DNA from: Deltaproteobacteria bacterium
Lineage (GTDB): Bacteria > Myxococcota_A > UBA9160 > SMWR01
Reading direction: 5' to 3'
NCBI GenBank assembly: GCA_019313605.1
Contig: JAFDAW010000001.1
Span: 1 to 30,437, forward strand
DNA: 30,437 bases
In this document: one piece after another, positions 1 to 8,019 of the stretch
How the letters are laid out: every line of letters begins with the position of its first letter
How positions within the stretch are numbered: the first letter of the stretch is position 1
Translations under genes and position numbers: made by a program
Notes under the pieces: model-generated
What the model was told of the DNA's origin: nothing
The model's input: only the letters and a program-made list of their open reading frames with translations
The model's database searches: none

Positions 1-1
1 C

Positions 2-634
2 ATCCAACCCTTCGCCCAGTGGGTGGACGGGCTCGGATTCTGGGGCCCCGCCGTCTTCGTCTTCGGCTACGCGGTTGCGGTGGTGGCTTTCGTTCCGGCG
101 TCTCTGCTGACCCTGGGCGCGGGTGCGATCTTCGGCATCGTCGACGGTGTGATCTACGTCTTCGTCGCGGCCACCGTCGGTTCGTGCCTCGCATTTCTCG
201 TCTCCCGCTATCTCGCGCGGTCCGCGGTCGAGAGAAAGCTCGAGGGCAAACCCAAATTTTCGGCAATCGATCGAGCCGTAGCCGCCGAGGGGCTCAAGAT
301 CGTCTTTCTGTTGCGCCTGACGCCGGCCGTCCCGTTCAACCTGCTCAACTACGCACTCGGTCTCACGCGGGTTCGGTTCACAGACTACGCGATCGCTTCC
401 GTTGGGATGCTTCCCGGGACCTTGCTCTACGTGTACTCCGGCAAACTCGCGGGCGACGTCGCGGCCCTCGCGGGAGACCCCGCAGTCGCCAGGGGATGGG
501 GCTACTACAGCCTGCTCGCACTGGGGTTGGCGGCCACGCTCGCGGTCACGATGGTGGTGACACGAAGCGCGCGGCGCGCGCTGGCGGAGGCGACCGGCCA
601 GACGAGACCGACAGGTCTCGGCGCCGCAAAGTGA
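2..634 (+). CDS. TVP38/TMEM64 (SNARE-associated/DedA-like) membrane protein, 5' partial
   Basis: Integral inner-membrane protein of the TVP38/TMEM64 family, whose members are proposed lipid scramblases or transporters; the substrate here is unknown. The frame is open to the window edge, and residues before the first GTG (position 23) already fit the family N-terminus (a WVDGLGFWGP helix start), so the true start lies upstream. The family core is visible: the hydrophobic segment ending in PASLLTLGAGAIFG, the central FLLRLTPAVPFNLLNYALG reentrant-loop motif, GMLPGTLLYVYSG, and a last membrane helix followed by basic residues. The final dozen or so residues (GQTRPTGLGAAK) and the stop codon are encoded by a 55-bp palindromic repeat, so the natural C-terminus has been replaced. 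In many bacteria this domain is fused to, or adjacent to, the FAD oxidoreductase that follows here, pointing to a joint redox/membrane role. Confidence 0.88.
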   Translation: MQPFAQWVDGLGFWGPAVFVFGYAVAVVAFVPASLLTLGAGAIFGIVDGVIYVFVAATVGSCLAFLVSRYLARSAVERKLEGKPKFSAIDRAVAAEGLKIVFLLRLTPAVPFNLLNYALGLTRVRFTDYAIASVGMLPGTLLYVYSGKLAGDVAALAGDPAVARGWGYYSLLALGLAATLAVTMVVTRSARRALAEATGQTRPTGLGAAK

Positions 635-652
635 ATCCGCAGGATTCACCAG
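598..652 (+). repeat. 55-bp double-hairpin palindromic repeat, copy 1
   Basis: The unit begins and ends with CCAG and contains two inverted repeats: GAGACC-gaca-GGTCTC (positions 605-620) and GTGAATCC-gca-GGATTCAC (631-649). It is identical to the copy at 2140-2194 and close to the one at 2195-2253. The first hairpin lies in the end of the TVP38 reading frame, whose TGA stop (632-634) falls in the second hairpin. The last base of the unit begins the GTG of the next small frame. REP-like in size and form; family not recognised. Confidence 0.85.
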
Positions 653-720
653 TGAGTAAGGCGGTGGCGATTCGACCTGCAGACACCCACAACGAACAGC
701 TGGTCGCCAACTCGTCGTGA
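652..720 (+). pseudogene. N-terminal remnant of the FAD-dependent oxidoreductase
   Basis: This 22-codon frame starts with GTG at the edge of the 55-bp repeat and reads MSKAVAIRPADTHNEQLVAN, then Ser-Ser-stop. The stretch DTHNEQLVAN matches the N-terminal signature of the MerA-like oxidoreductases that follow TVP38 proteins, which normally continue through a linker rich in Pro and Trp before the LVVIGAG strand. Here the linker of roughly 15-20 residues is missing and the LVVIGAG segment resumes in another frame. The TGA stop (718-720) overlaps the GTG (717) of the downstream frame as GTGA, so translational coupling could still yield the large protein. Either an internal deletion with frameshift or a sequence error. 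Confidence 0.6.
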
Positions 721-2129
721 TCGGTGCGGGTTCGGCGGGGCTCATCACCGCTGCGATCGCCGCGGGGCTCGGTGCCCGGGTCGCTCTCGTCGAGCGCCAC
801 TTGATGGGCGGTGACTGTCTCAACGTCGGATGCGTCCCCTCGAAGAGCCTGATCCGAGCCGCACGCACGATCGCGGAAGCGCGCCGCGCCGAGGCGTTCG
901 GCCTGCCGGCCGCTGCCGCGACCGACACGGACTTCGGCGCGGTGATGGAAAGAATGCGGCGCATCCGCGCCCAGATCAGCCACGAGGACTCCGCGCGCCG
1001 CTATCGCGACGAACTCGGTGTCGATGTCTTTCTCGGCAGTGCGCGCTTCGCCGGAGCGGATGCCGTCGAGGTGGCTGACGCGCGGCTCCGCTTCAAGAAG
1101 GCCGTCATCGCCACGGGGGCGCGCGCTGCGGTTCCCGCGATCGAGGGCCTCGAAGAAGCCGGCTTCCTGACCAACGAAACGGTTTTCGAACTGACCGAGC
1201 GGCCCGGCCGACTCGGCGTGATCGGCGGTGGACCGATCGGCGCGGAACTCGCGCAGGCCTTTGCGCGCCTCGGCTCCGAGGTCACGGTCTTTGGCCGCGC
1301 GCCGCAGCTCTTGCCGAGGGAGGACGCCGACGCCGCGCAGATCATTGAGGATCAATTCGAGCGCGAGGGCATCGCCACGCTGCTCGGCTGCGAGCTCAGG
1401 CGCGTCGAGGCGCTCGACACCGGCAAGCGCATTCACGTCACCCGCACGGATGGTGGGCCGCAGACCGTCGACGTGGATGCGATCCTCGTGGCGGCGGGGC
1501 GCGCGCCCAACGTGGAGGGCTTGAACCTCGAGGAGGCAGGCGTCGAATTCGACCCGAAGCGGGGCGTGCACGTCAACGACTACCTCCAGACCCGCAATCC
1601 CAACATCTACGCCGCGGGCGACATCTCGATGGCCTGGAAATTCACCCATGCCGCAGACGCAGCCGCAAAGGTCGTCGTCCAAAACGCACTCTTCCTGCGC
1701 ACCAAGAAGCTCAGCTCACTCGTCATGCCCTGGTGCACGTACACGGATCCCGAGGTGGCGCACGTCGGCCTTTACGAGCGGGAGGCCGCGGCGCGCGGCA
1801 TCGAGCTCACGACCTTCCAGGTCCCGCTCAGCGAGGTGAACCGCGCGGTCACGGACGGAGAAGATGCGGGCTTCGTCAAGATTCACGTCAAGAAGGGGAG
1901 CGACCGGATCGTGGGTGCCACAATCGTCGCCTCCCACGCCGGCGAGATGGTTGGCGAAGTCAGCCTCGCAATGACAAACAAGCTCGGCCTTCGCGCGATC
2001 CTCGCGACCATCCACCCCTACCCCACCCAGGCGGAGGCCCTGAAACGAGCCGCGGGGGCCTACATGCGCAGCCGAGCGACTCCGAGAATGGGTCGGATCC
2101 TCGAGCGCATGATGGCGTGGCGCCGCTGA
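717..2129 (+). CDS. FAD-dependent pyridine nucleotide-disulfide oxidoreductase (MerA/Lpd-like)
   Basis: Flavoprotein of the class I disulfide reductase family, moving electrons from NAD(P)H through FAD to a Cys pair. The FAD motif GAGSAG lies at the extreme N-terminus. The redox pair C34/C39 is in GGDCLNVGCVPSK, the NAD(P)H site GVIGGGPIGAELA is near residue 165, the FAD-binding YAAGDIS is near 300, and the C-terminal HPYPTQAE carries the catalytic His-Glu pair. It lacks both the N-terminal metal-binding domain and the C-terminal Cys pair of true mercuric reductases, so the substrate is not Hg(II) by this evidence. GTG 717 is the only in-frame start after the stop at 657, but it deletes the first beta strand of the FAD fold (LVV lies just before it), so the gene looks damaged or coupled to the preceding fragment. 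Probably works with the TVP38 protein. Confidence 0.88.
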   Translation: MIGAGSAGLITAAIAAGLGARVALVERHLMGGDCLNVGCVPSKSLIRAARTIAEARRAEAFGLPAAAATDTDFGAVMERMRRIRAQISHEDSARRYRDELGVDVFLGSARFAGADAVEVADARLRFKKAVIATGARAAVPAIEGLEEAGFLTNETVFELTERPGRLGVIGGGPIGAELAQAFARLGSEVTVFGRAPQLLPREDADAAQIIEDQFEREGIATLLGCELRRVEALDTGKRIHVTRTDGGPQTVDVDAILVAAGRAPNVEGLNLEEAGVEFDPKRGVHVNDYLQTRNPNIYAAGDISMAWKFTHAADAAAKVVVQNALFLRTKKLSSLVMPWCTYTDPEVAHVGLYEREAAARGIELTTFQVPLSEVNRAVTDGEDAGFVKIHVKKGSDRIVGATIVASHAGEMVGEVSLAMTNKLGLRAILATIHPYPTQAEALKRAAGAYMRSRATPRMGRILERMMAWRR

Positions 2130-2139
2130 GACGGCCGCG

Positions 2140-2253
2140 CCAGACGAGACCGACAGGTCTCGGCGCCGCAAAGTGAATCCGCAGGATTCACCAGCCAGAC
2201 GAGACCGACAGGTCTCGTTGCCGCAATGCGAATCCGCAGGATTCGGCAACGAG
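2140..2253 (+). repeat. Two tandem copies of the 55-bp double-hairpin repeat
   Basis: Copy 2 (2140-2194) is identical to copy 1 at 598-652. Copy 3 (2195-2253, 59 bp) abuts it CCAG-to-CCAG and keeps the GAGACC/GGTCTC hairpin. Its second half has changed so that CTCGTTGC and GCAACGAG now flank the CGAATCC-gca-GGATTCG hairpin, giving a longer two-level stem. The pair begins 10 bp after the oxidoreductase stop. No T-tract follows, so if it ends transcription it is not a classic intrinsic terminator. The remaining 2254-2351 holds the short inverted repeat GCCCC-tgatt-GGGGC and a possible -10 (TAGACT near 2332) before terB. Confidence 0.85.
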
Positions 2254-2351
2254 TGCAGAGATTTGCCCCTGTGCACAAAAGCCAATTGCCCCTGATTGGG
2301 GCTCGCCGATCGTCGGTAAGACCGGGTAGACTGAACTCGGAGGAACTCTTC

Positions 2352-2888
2352 GTGTCACTACTTCGCTTCCTCAGACTGGGGGAAGATCTCGAAAAGGACC
2401 AGGGCGCCGGCGACACCGAGTCCGTGCGTCGAATCTCCGCCAACCTCGACCGGCTCGAACCGAGCCGGGCAAAATACCTGGCCGGCTTCGCGTATGTGCT
2501 GGCGCGCATCGCAAATGCCGATCTCGAAATCGACCCGACCGAAACCGCAGAGATGGAGCGCTCGCTGTCCGCAATTTCCGACCTGTCGGAAAGCGAAATC
2601 GCGCTCGCCGTCGCAATCGCCAAATCCCAGGCGCGATTGCTCGGCGGAACAGAAAATTACGTGGTGACCCGCGAGTTCCGCGAAAACTCCACGCCCGAAC
2701 AGCGCGGGCAGCTGTTGCAGTGCCTCTACGCGGTCGCCGCCGCCGACGGAACGATCTCCACCATCGAGAGCTCAGAGATCGTCGGCATCGCAGAGGAACT
2801 CGGATTCACGCGAGCGGAAGCCAACGCGCTAAAGAGCCAATACCGAGAAAAACTCTCCGTACTCCAGCCCAACAACAACCCCAGTTAA
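2352..2888 (+). CDS. TerB-like (tellurite-resistance/DjlA-type) helical protein
   Basis: A 178-residue soluble, all-helical protein resembling the TerB/DjlA-N domain family, which is linked to tellurite resistance and membrane-associated metal stress; the exact function is unknown. Two acidic loops fit the paired TerB helical halves: ANADLEIDPTE (near residue 60) and AAADGTISTIESSE (near 135), each followed by a helix, the pattern seen in TerB metal-binding sites. The GTG start at 2352 is chosen because GGAGGA lies 7 bp upstream. The open frame extends further 5', but those codons lie within the palindromic repeat. It stands alone, convergent with the P-loop gene across a 43-bp repeat array. 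Confidence 0.75.
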   Translation: MSLLRFLRLGEDLEKDQGAGDTESVRRISANLDRLEPSRAKYLAGFAYVLARIANADLEIDPTETAEMERSLSAISDLSESEIALAVAIAKSQARLLGGTENYVVTREFRENSTPEQRGQLLQCLYAVAAADGTISTIESSEIVGIAEELGFTRAEANALKSQYREKLSVLQPNNNPS

Positions 2889-2900
2889 CTGGGCCCCGCC

Positions 2901-3030
2901 AGTGGAACGCAACGTGCCACCCGACAGGTCTGCGCGGGCAGCTAGTGGAGCGTAGCGCGCCACCCGACAAGTCTGCGCGGGCAGCTAGTGAAGCGTGGAC
3001 GTTACCGGCCTTGGTCTGCGCGGGCGTCTA
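2901..3030. repeat. Array of three 43-bp hairpin repeats between convergent genes
   Basis: Three units of exactly 43 bp (2901-2943, 2944-2986, 2987-3029) each begin AGTG and carry GGTCTGCGCGGGC or a close variant; a fourth AGTG follows at 3030. Units 1 and 2 have a first hairpin, GTGG...CCAC (19 nt), whose inner pair changes in a compensatory way (A-T in unit 1, G-C in unit 2). All three have a GTCTGCGCGGGC region that can fold as CTGC-gcgg-GCAG in the first two. Unit 3 is degenerate. The TAG stop of the minus-strand gene (3028-3030) lies at the end of unit 3. The same family is at 27225-27467. Confidence 0.85.
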
Positions 3031-3717
3031 GTGCCGCGTTAGCAGCAACGTCTTCGGGTCGAGCGCAACGTGGAGTTCAGTGAGATCCGGGTTGTCGTGG
3101 TCCTTGAGCGCGCGCAGCAGCACCACATCGTCTCCCGGCTCGAGGGCCAGAGCCACACTCACCAGATCTTCGACGCGCTCGACGGAAGCCGGCAGCTCCG
3201 GGATCTGCTCCTTGCTGTAGGAGACCGACATCCAGATTTCGGCGGCGAGTTCGCCCGCGAGCGCCTTGAAATCGGCGAGATCCTCGCGCGAGGTCGTTTC
3301 GAAATCGAGTCCTTCGATCAGCAGCATCGACGGCTGACCTGAAGCTTCGGACTCGACCTTCACGGCTTCGCGCAGCTTCGCGGGCGTGAGCTCATTCTTC
3401 GGATAGACGCGGATGCTTCGATTGCGATCGATATCGACGTGCACCAGGGCTTCGTCTTCCAGGTGCGCGCTCGCCGCGAGATCCTCGAACACGGTGTCGT
3501 AGTGATCGCGGATGTGGGATACCGGGTGGGCCATCGAAACGTGGAGCACCCGTCCCGATCGCAGTAGCTCGTCGAGTGCCACACCGACGAGGAAGGATGC
3601 TTTTCCGACGCCGGGACCCCCGACGACGATACCCAGGTTGCCGGGCCCCAAGCCACCGTGGAGACCCTTTTCGAGCAAGCGCAGGGGGCTGCGCGCATTT
3701 AGAAACTTTCGGTACAC
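3028..3717 (-). CDS. RecA/KaiC-like P-loop protein with degenerate Walker A
   Basis: A 229-residue soluble protein of RecA/KaiC type. The Walker A region GGPGVGKAS (residues 33-41) keeps the Lys but has Ala where the Mg-coordinating Ser/Thr normally sits. A Walker-B-like strand SMLLIEGLDFE is near residue 130. The spacing, ending in a strand like VLHVSMAHP, resembles KaiC/RadA-like ATPases that lack extra domains. GTG 3717 is chosen because GAGGAG lies 6 bp upstream and only 15 bp separate it from the EF-G stop, so it is co-transcribed with EF-G. A gas-vesicle or circadian role is not supported. Its stop codon is embedded in the 43-bp repeat array. Function unknown; it may be a non-hydrolysing nucleotide sensor. 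Confidence 0.7.
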   Translation of the reverse strand: MYRKFLNARSPLRLLEKGLHGGLGPGNLGIVVGGPGVGKASFLVGVALDELLRSGRVLHVSMAHPVSHIRDHYDTVFEDLAASAHLEDEALVHVDIDRNRSIRVYPKNELTPAKLREAVKVESEASGQPSMLLIEGLDFETTSREDLADFKALAGELAAEIWMSVSYSKEQIPELPASVERVEDLVSVALALEPGDDVVLLRALKDHDNPDLTELHVALDPKTLLLTRH

Positions 3718-3732
3718 GCTGAACTCCTCGAT

Positions 3733-5820
<2,088 letters not shown>

Positions 5821-5921
5821 TTCAGCCTCGGCAATAGCTAGGGCGCCAATTCTGGTCTCGCGCCATACAGCTGGGTGGGTAGGGGGTGAGTGGCCACCCG
5901 CCGTCTATCGTGTCGAAAATT

Positions 5922-6113
5922 CTAGTCGATCCCCACGGGGATTCCGCGGGCGTTCAACCGGAAGTTGCACCGGTCCTCCAGTCGCTCTGCTTGACGGGGA
6001 CAAGTCCTTCTGGCCGGGACCGCCTCGGCGGCCCGCATGGCCGACCGGGACTCTAGCGCGATCCTTTCGGCCCGAAGGGGCAGGAATTTGAGCCATTCCG
6101 ATGGAAACGTCAA
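5922..6113 (-). CDS. Possible small protein of 63 residues
   Basis: The frame starts with TTG (6113) and reads MTFPSEWLKFLPLRAERIAL, continuing to RLNARGIPVGID. About three quarters of third codon positions are G or C, in line with real genes here, and the end carries two Cys in a CPRQ...DRCNFRLN pattern. There is no clear ribosome binding site and I do not recognise the family. It lies just upstream of fusA on the same strand, so this could equally be fusA leader sequence. Confidence 0.3.
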   Translation of the reverse strand: MTFPSEWLKFLPLRAERIALESRSAMRAAEAVPARRTCPRQAERLEDRCNFRLNARGIPVGID

Positions 6114-6148
6114 GTCCGCTGCGGTGAACGGGTTTTACTTGTCGAACC

Positions 6149-6313
6149 GTCGAGAAGCGGGACGCGGGGAGGTCCCTCCGCGAATGGCTCGCCCGCCAAG
6201 GAGACGGGTCGTATGAGAGGGTTTCGGCAGGCAGTGACACTACCGAAGAGCCGGGATCGGAGGCGGGCTGCGCTGATTTCGCTGCGGGACCTCCCCGCGT
6301 CCCGCTTCTCGAC
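6149..6313. mobile_element. MITE-like palindromic element, copy 1 (165 bp)
   Basis: The ends are perfect 28-bp inverted repeats: GTCGAGAAGCGGGACGCGGG... (6149-6176) and its complement (6286-6313). Inside the ends lie the conserved blocks CGCGAATGGCTCGCCCGCCA and GCTGCGCTGATTTCGCTGCG, shared in inverted orientation with the copy at 6390-6543; the 80-bp middle is not shared. It has no coding capacity for a transposase, and I could not recognise a target-site duplication. Confidence 0.75.
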
Positions 6314-6389
6314 TCCGCTTTTCATGGATCGGACGGCCCCGGGATACGGTTGGCGGGAGTTCACGTTGTTGGGACAGCGGTCGCGGAGA

Positions 6390-6543
6390 TGCGGGGTCGG
6401 CGGAGATCCCGCAGCGAAATCAGCGCAGCTCGCCCTCGATCTCCCAAATCCAGGTCCGCCACCAATCGAGCCGACCGGAGACGCAAACCGACCGCTCCCT
6501 TGGCGGGCGAGCCATTCGCGAAGGGATCTCCGCCGACCCCGCA
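6390..6543. mobile_element. MITE-like palindromic element, copy 2 (154 bp, inverted)
   Basis: The ends are perfect 21-bp inverted repeats beginning TGCGGGGTCGGCGGAGATCC (6390-6410) and complemented at 6523-6543. Read on the minus strand, it shows the same internal blocks as copy 1 (CGCGAATGGCTCGCCCGCCA near the left end, GCTGCGCTGATTTCGCTGCG near the right end), but the outer parts of the ends differ. The two elements are only 76 bp apart and point in opposite directions. Confidence 0.72.
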
Positions 6544-6594
6544 GCTCCACTGCAACGCCCATGAACAGCCGAGCGACTGCGTTCGACGCGGTGA

Positions 6595-7245
6595 TCAGCG
6601 GGTCGCAGAGCGGTCGCCGATCACGCCCTGTGGTGTGGCGGGCTGGCCGAAGGCGAGGGTGTGGGCGGGGATGTCGCGGGTCACCAGGGAGCGGGTGCCG
6701 ATCACGCTGTGCTCGCCGATCGTCACGCCGCGCAGGATGGTCACATCCGACGCCACCCAGACGCAGTCTCCGATTGTCACGGCCTGGGTGATTTCGGAAT
6801 GTTCGGAGTCGAGGTCGTGTTGGTCCGAGTCGAAGACCCGGCTGCCGGTGCCGATCCAGGCGCGGCGGCCACAGCGCAGCTCGGACTTCGCGCTCAGGTG
6901 GCAGCCGTTCAGGAAGCCCTCGGGGCCCAGTTCGATCCGTGCGCCTTCGAACGCGACAATGTGCACCGGGTCGATCTCGGTCCGCAGCCAGGTGCCCTCG
7001 CCGATCGAGACCTCGGCTCCGGCGCCGAGCGAAAAGTGCAGCGCTCCCGCCAGACGCTCGGTGACGACACCGGCACCGATCCGCAGCCGCGCACCTTCGG
7101 CGAGGTCATAGCGCGCCGCAGCGAGGTTGCTGGACGCGGTCGGATGGATCTCCAGACCTCGATGCCGCGCCATCAAGCGCCGCAAGCGAAACCGGTCATA
7201 GGCCTGGAGGGTCTTTAGCTGTAGGCGGATGCCCCGACTGGGCAC
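6595..7245 (-). CDS. Left-handed beta-helix (hexapeptide) acyltransferase
   Basis: Cytoplasmic acyltransferase of the trimeric LbH family, probably O- or N-acetylating a sugar or other small molecule; the acceptor cannot be told. The C-terminal half shows hexapeptide turns (VTIGDCVWVASDVTILRG, then VTIGEHSVIGTRSLVTRDIP) and ends AHTLAFGQPATPQG, the usual coil cap. Earlier turns with ILV at the i position run from about residue 50. GTG 7245 (VPSRGIRLQLKTL) lies 4 bp after the infA stop, so the two are probably translated from one message; a later ATG at MARHRGLEIHPTA is possible. 216 residues, normal for the group. Pairing with infA is unusual and may be positional only. Confidence 0.85.
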   Translation of the reverse strand: MPSRGIRLQLKTLQAYDRFRLRRLMARHRGLEIHPTASSNLAAARYDLAEGARLRIGAGVVTERLAGALHFSLGAGAEVSIGEGTWLRTEIDPVHIVAFEGARIELGPEGFLNGCHLSAKSELRCGRRAWIGTGSRVFDSDQHDLDSEHSEITQAVTIGDCVWVASDVTILRGVTIGEHSVIGTRSLVTRDIPAHTLAFGQPATPQGVIGDRSATR

Positions 7246-7249
7246 GGAC

Positions 7250-7489
7250 TCAGCGCGGCGCGTTTTGACCTTCCCGGAGCCGGAAGGTGACGAAGCCGTG
7301 GGTGGGATCGTAGGGCGATACGCCAACCTGGACCCGATCCCCGGGGATCACGCGAATCCGGAAGCGGCGCATGCGGCCCGAGAGTTGCGCGGTCACGACC
7401 TGACCACTCTCGAGGGTTATCTGGTAGCGACCACCGCCGAGAATCTTGTCGACGGTCCCGGTCGCCTGAATCAAATCGTCACGTGCCAA
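7250..7489 (-). CDS. infA: Translation initiation factor IF-1
   Basis: Small S1-type OB-fold protein that binds the 30S A site with IF-2 and IF-3; 79 residues against about 72 in E. coli, the extra at the C-terminus. It reads LARDDLIQATGTVDKILGGG and then ESGQVVTAQLSGRMRRFRIR, with the typical GDRVQVGVSPYDPTHG strand. The TTG start (7489) is supported by GGAGG 5-6 bp upstream and by alignment with the MAKED-type family start. It lies outside a ribosomal-protein operon, is divergent from tRNA-Ser, and is followed at once by the acyltransferase gene. Confidence 0.93.
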   Translation of the reverse strand: MARDDLIQATGTVDKILGGGRYQITLESGQVVTAQLSGRMRRFRIRVIPGDRVQVGVSPYDPTHGFVTFRLREGQNAPR

Positions 7490-7599
7490 ACAGGCCTCCA
7501 ATACGGAAAATCGCGAAGGCACGCAGGTTAGCCTCTCCACGCTCGTTGCGCACTGTGGCTGGCTTGTTGGCGCTCGCCTGCGATAGCCTTGGCGCCCGC

Positions 7600-7691
<92 letters not shown>

Positions 7692-7722
7692 CGACACCCT
7701 CCAGCGGTCACAGGGCAATCGA

Positions 7723-7751
7723 TTGACCCTCTCGGACGAGACGAGTAGAGT
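7723..7751 (+). promoter_or_regulatory. Sigma-70 type promoter of the SRP RNA gene
   Basis: A -35 TTGACC (7723-7728), a 17-bp spacer and a -10 TAGAGT (7746-7751) lie just upstream of the SRP RNA. The expected start near 7758 is slightly upstream of the base-paired 5' end of the RNA. It sits in the short gap after tRNA-Ser, so ffs has its own promoter. Confidence 0.65.
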
Positions 7752-7764
7752 CGAGAGCGCCTTG

Positions 7765-7888
7765 CCGAGAGCCGCGATCGCAGGGTCCCGTTCGATCACG
7801 AACCTCGTGAACTCCGTCAGATCCGGAAGGAAGCAGCGGTAGCGGGATTTCGGTTGCGAGTGGGGGTGCCCTGCGATCCCGGCTCTCC
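7765..7888 (+). ncRNA. ffs: Signal recognition particle RNA, small bacterial (4.5S) type
   Basis: Scaffold RNA that binds Ffh and directs co-translational membrane targeting. The apical domain signature CAGATCCGGAAGGAAGCAGC (7818-7837), with its GGAA tetraloop, is near-consensus. The closing stem is long: GAGAGCCGCGATCGCAGGG (7767-7785) pairs with 7869-7887 with few mismatches, giving an RNA of about 121 nt. CGGCT/AGCCG (7880-7896) followed by TTTTT (7903-7907) may end transcription. The position just before dnaX is common. Confidence 0.92.
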
Positions 7889-7912
7889 GCAAGCCGTCGG
7901 TGTTTTTCGGTC

Positions 7913-7961
7913 GACAGCTTCGTTGTCGGCCAGCTTCGTTGTCGATCCGGCTTCGCTGTCA
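7913..7961 (+). repeat. Three 16-17 bp tandem repeats between ffs and dnaX
   Basis: GACAGCTTCGTTGTCG (7913-7928) is followed by GCCAGCTTCGTTGTCG (7929-7944) and a diverged 17-bp copy ending GGCTTCGCTGTCA (7945-7961). Each unit is itself a short inverted repeat (GACA...TGTC in the first). It may be a protein-binding or RNA element in the dnaX leader; nothing in it is recognisable as a known site. Confidence 0.65.
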
Positions 7962-7986
7962 ACCTAACTGGACGGAACAGGATCCC

Positions 7987-8019
7987 ATGGCACTCCCCGA
8001 CCCCCACGGCGCTCGATGA
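7987..8019 (+). promoter_or_regulatory. Possible 10-codon leader ORF coupled to dnaX
   Basis: ATG 7987 is preceded by AGGA and reads MALPDPHGAR, with its TGA overlapping the dnaX ATG (ATGA, 8016-8019). The dnaX ATG has no ribosome binding site of its own (CACGGCGCTCG upstream), so re-initiation from this leader is conceivable. Its small size makes chance likely. Confidence 0.3.

Larger units (their letters stand above)
5821..6594. other. 774-bp stretch without a secure gene, rich in inverted repeats
   Basis: This gap lies upstream of fusA and downstream of the acyltransferase gene, both on the minus strand. It holds a possible small minus-strand ORF (5922-6113), a -10-like TAGAAT on the minus strand at 5919-5924 without a convincing -35, and two MITE-like elements (6149-6313 and 6390-6543). 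Open frames of 100-190 codons across the elements result from the palindromic, GC-rich composition and are not believed. Confidence 0.7.

Noticed and set aside
546..1682. Long minus-strand frame (378 codons) across the oxidoreductase
   Set aside because: Antisense to a gene with clear FAD and Cys-pair motifs; it ends in the palindromic repeat and shows no family motif.
717..2129. True mercuric reductase (merA)
   Set aside because: No C-terminal Cys pair, no N-terminal metal-binding domain and no mer genes nearby.
2901..3030. CRISPR array
   Set aside because: Units are directly adjacent with no unique spacers and no cas genes are nearby.
6110..7111. Frames of 150-250 codons across the MITE pair and acyltransferase
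   Set aside because: They run through inverted repeats and the opposite strand of a hexapeptide-repeat gene; no motif or start context.
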